A stretch of DNA of 7,845 nucleotides from Bacteroidaceae bacterium (GTDB taxonomy: Bacteria > Bacteroidota > Bacteroidia > Bacteroidales > CHK158-818): the NCBI GenBank assembly GCA_017467745.1, contig JAFUKV010000054.1, forward strand, positions 1-7,845, in the 5' to 3' direction. Of this stretch, positions 7,017-7,845 are shown one piece after another; within the stretch, counting starts at the first letter, position 1, and every line of letters starts with the position of its first letter. The notes below the pieces were generated by a model, which worked only from the letters and a program-made list of their open reading frames with translations, did no database searches and was not told the DNA's origin. Both the position numbers and the translations under genes were made by a program.

Positions 7017-7845
7017 ATGCACACAAAAAAATTTCTGAGTTTTATACTTTTTGCAGTAAGTATGTATGCTTGCGGCGAGAAAGGGGTTAAGTTTTCGGTG
7101 GAACATCCATCCGATGAACAAGCGGTTATAAAAATACAAGGTCAACCGAAATATTTGTTGCTTCCGGTTGAAGAAAGAACAGGAGAGTCGAAAGTATATA
7201 TGGAGGGCGAGGGGCAAAAGACGTTGCCCATTGATGTTCGTCTTGCCAAAACGAAGGTGGATTATTATGTTCCATACGAATTGAGGGGAGAGAATAATGC
7301 CGTTGTTTATATAGATAACATAGAAAAAGATGCGGTTTGTTGGAATTTTCTCAGTTTGTCCGATACGTTCGATATTGCCAATGTCGAGAAATATCGTCCG
7401 GAATACCATTTTTCTCCGGCTTACGGTTGGATGAACGATCCTAACGGCATGGTTTATTTAGATGGAGAATATCATTTGTTTTATCAGTATAATCCTTACG
7501 GGTCTATGTGGGGAAATATGCACTGGGGACATGCTGTAAGCCGCGATTTAGTATCATGGCGGCATATGCCGGTAGCTATCGCACCCGATAGCTTGGGTAC
7601 GGTGTTCTCTGGCAGTGCGGTTATCGATAAAGAGAATGTTTCGGGATTCGGTAAAAATGCTATTGTCGCTTTTTATACATCGGCGGGGCGTCGACAGTCT
7701 CAAAGTATAGCATATAGTACCGATAACGGGCGAACGTTTACTAAATACGATAAGAATCCGGTAGTAACTGCCGATATTCCGGATTTTCGTGATCCGAAAG
7801 TGTTTTATCATGAGCCGTCTCAAAAATGGATTATGGTGGTTGCGT
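7017..7845 (+). CDS. GH32 fructan hydrolase lipoprotein, 3' end outside the window
   Basis: Partial gene: 276 codons are visible with no stop, and the gene leaves the window. The product is a glycoside hydrolase of family 32 (levanase, inulinase or beta-fructosidase type) that releases fructose from fructans or sucrose. Residues 1-18 form a lipoprotein signal ending MYAC, so Cys19 is the likely lipid anchor. Residues about 22-122 form an N-terminal domain seen in Bacteroides GH32 enzymes (I think DUF4980, from memory). The five-bladed propeller begins near 128 with YHFSPAYGWMNDPNG; Asp141 is the catalytic nucleophile. FSGSAV (197-202) and FRDPKV (257-262, the RDP motif with Asp259, the transition-state stabiliser) follow. 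The Glu acid/base motif lies beyond the edge. Exo or endo action and substrate cannot be told. The gene may open a fructan utilisation locus to the right. No functional link to the efflux operon is evident. Confidence 0.93.
   Translation, partial: MHTKKFLSFILFAVSMYACGEKGVKFSVEHPSDEQAVIKIQGQPKYLLLPVEERTGESKVYMEGEGQKTLPIDVRLAKTKVDYYVPYELRGENNAVVYIDNIEKDAVCWNFLSLSDTFDIANVEKYRPEYHFSPAYGWMNDPNGMVYLDGEYHLFYQYNPYGSMWGNMHWGHAVSRDLVSWRHMPVAIAPDSLGTVFSGSAVIDKENVSGFGKNAIVAFYTSAGRRQSQSIAYSTDNGRTFTKYDKNPVVTADIPDFRDPKVFYHEPSQKWIMVVA

Noticed and set aside
7554..7823. Minus-strand frames opposite the region from 6999 to the right end
   Set aside because: The + strand here encodes an unmistakable GH32 enzyme with WMNDPNG and RDP motifs; the minus frames are shadows.
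1..7845. CRISPR arrays, insertion sequences, tRNA or rRNA genes
   Set aside because: I saw no regularly spaced long repeats, no transposase-like translation, no terminal inverted repeats and no cloverleaf or rRNA-like sequence. This was read by eye, without a covariance search.

Overview
The window looks like chromosome of a Bacteroidota bacterium, most likely order Bacteroidales. Supporting signs are AT-rich intergenic DNA, start codons without consistent Shine-Dalgarno sequences, boxes matching the Bacteroides -7 consensus TAnnTTTG, two exported proteins that look like lipoproteins, and a Bacteroides-type lipoprotein GH32 fructanase. The genus cannot be fixed from this sequence. All real genes lie on the + strand.

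Layout: positions 1-39 hold a rho-independent terminator of an upstream unit. Positions 40-175 are a non-coding leader with a candidate promoter and three evenly spaced TGTC(N)GACA palindromes. From 176 to 6839 runs one tightly packed operon: a TetR-family regulator (176-799), a TolC-type outer-membrane channel (812-2089), a lipidated HlyD/YbhG-type periplasmic adaptor (2094-3002), two ABC ATPases (2999-3913 and 3910-4643) and two ABC-2 permeases (4647-5747 and 5775-6839). Gene borders are ATGA overlaps or gaps of 3-27 bases. A 177-base spacer with a weak terminator-like hairpin and a candidate promoter follows. A separate gene for a GH32 fructan hydrolase starts at 7017 and runs off the right edge.

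The operon encodes a complete tripartite efflux pump. Two ATPases drive two inner-membrane permeases, the adaptor bridges the periplasm, and the TolC-like channel crosses the outer membrane. The arrangement resembles E. coli YbhGFSR with its TetR regulator CecR, but the two ATPases are separate proteins here (fused in YbhF) and a dedicated TolC is included. The substrate cannot be read from the sequence; drugs or other toxic small molecules are the usual guess.

Two points stand out. First, the second ATPase gene lacks one base exactly in its Walker A motif (about 4015-4020), so as given it is split into two frames. Second, when the frame is restored, the two ATPases are complementary: all degenerate motifs fall in one composite ATP site and all intact motifs in the other, and the frameshift hits the intact, catalytic site. 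I see a known type of system with a probable lesion or sequence error, and no wholly new system.
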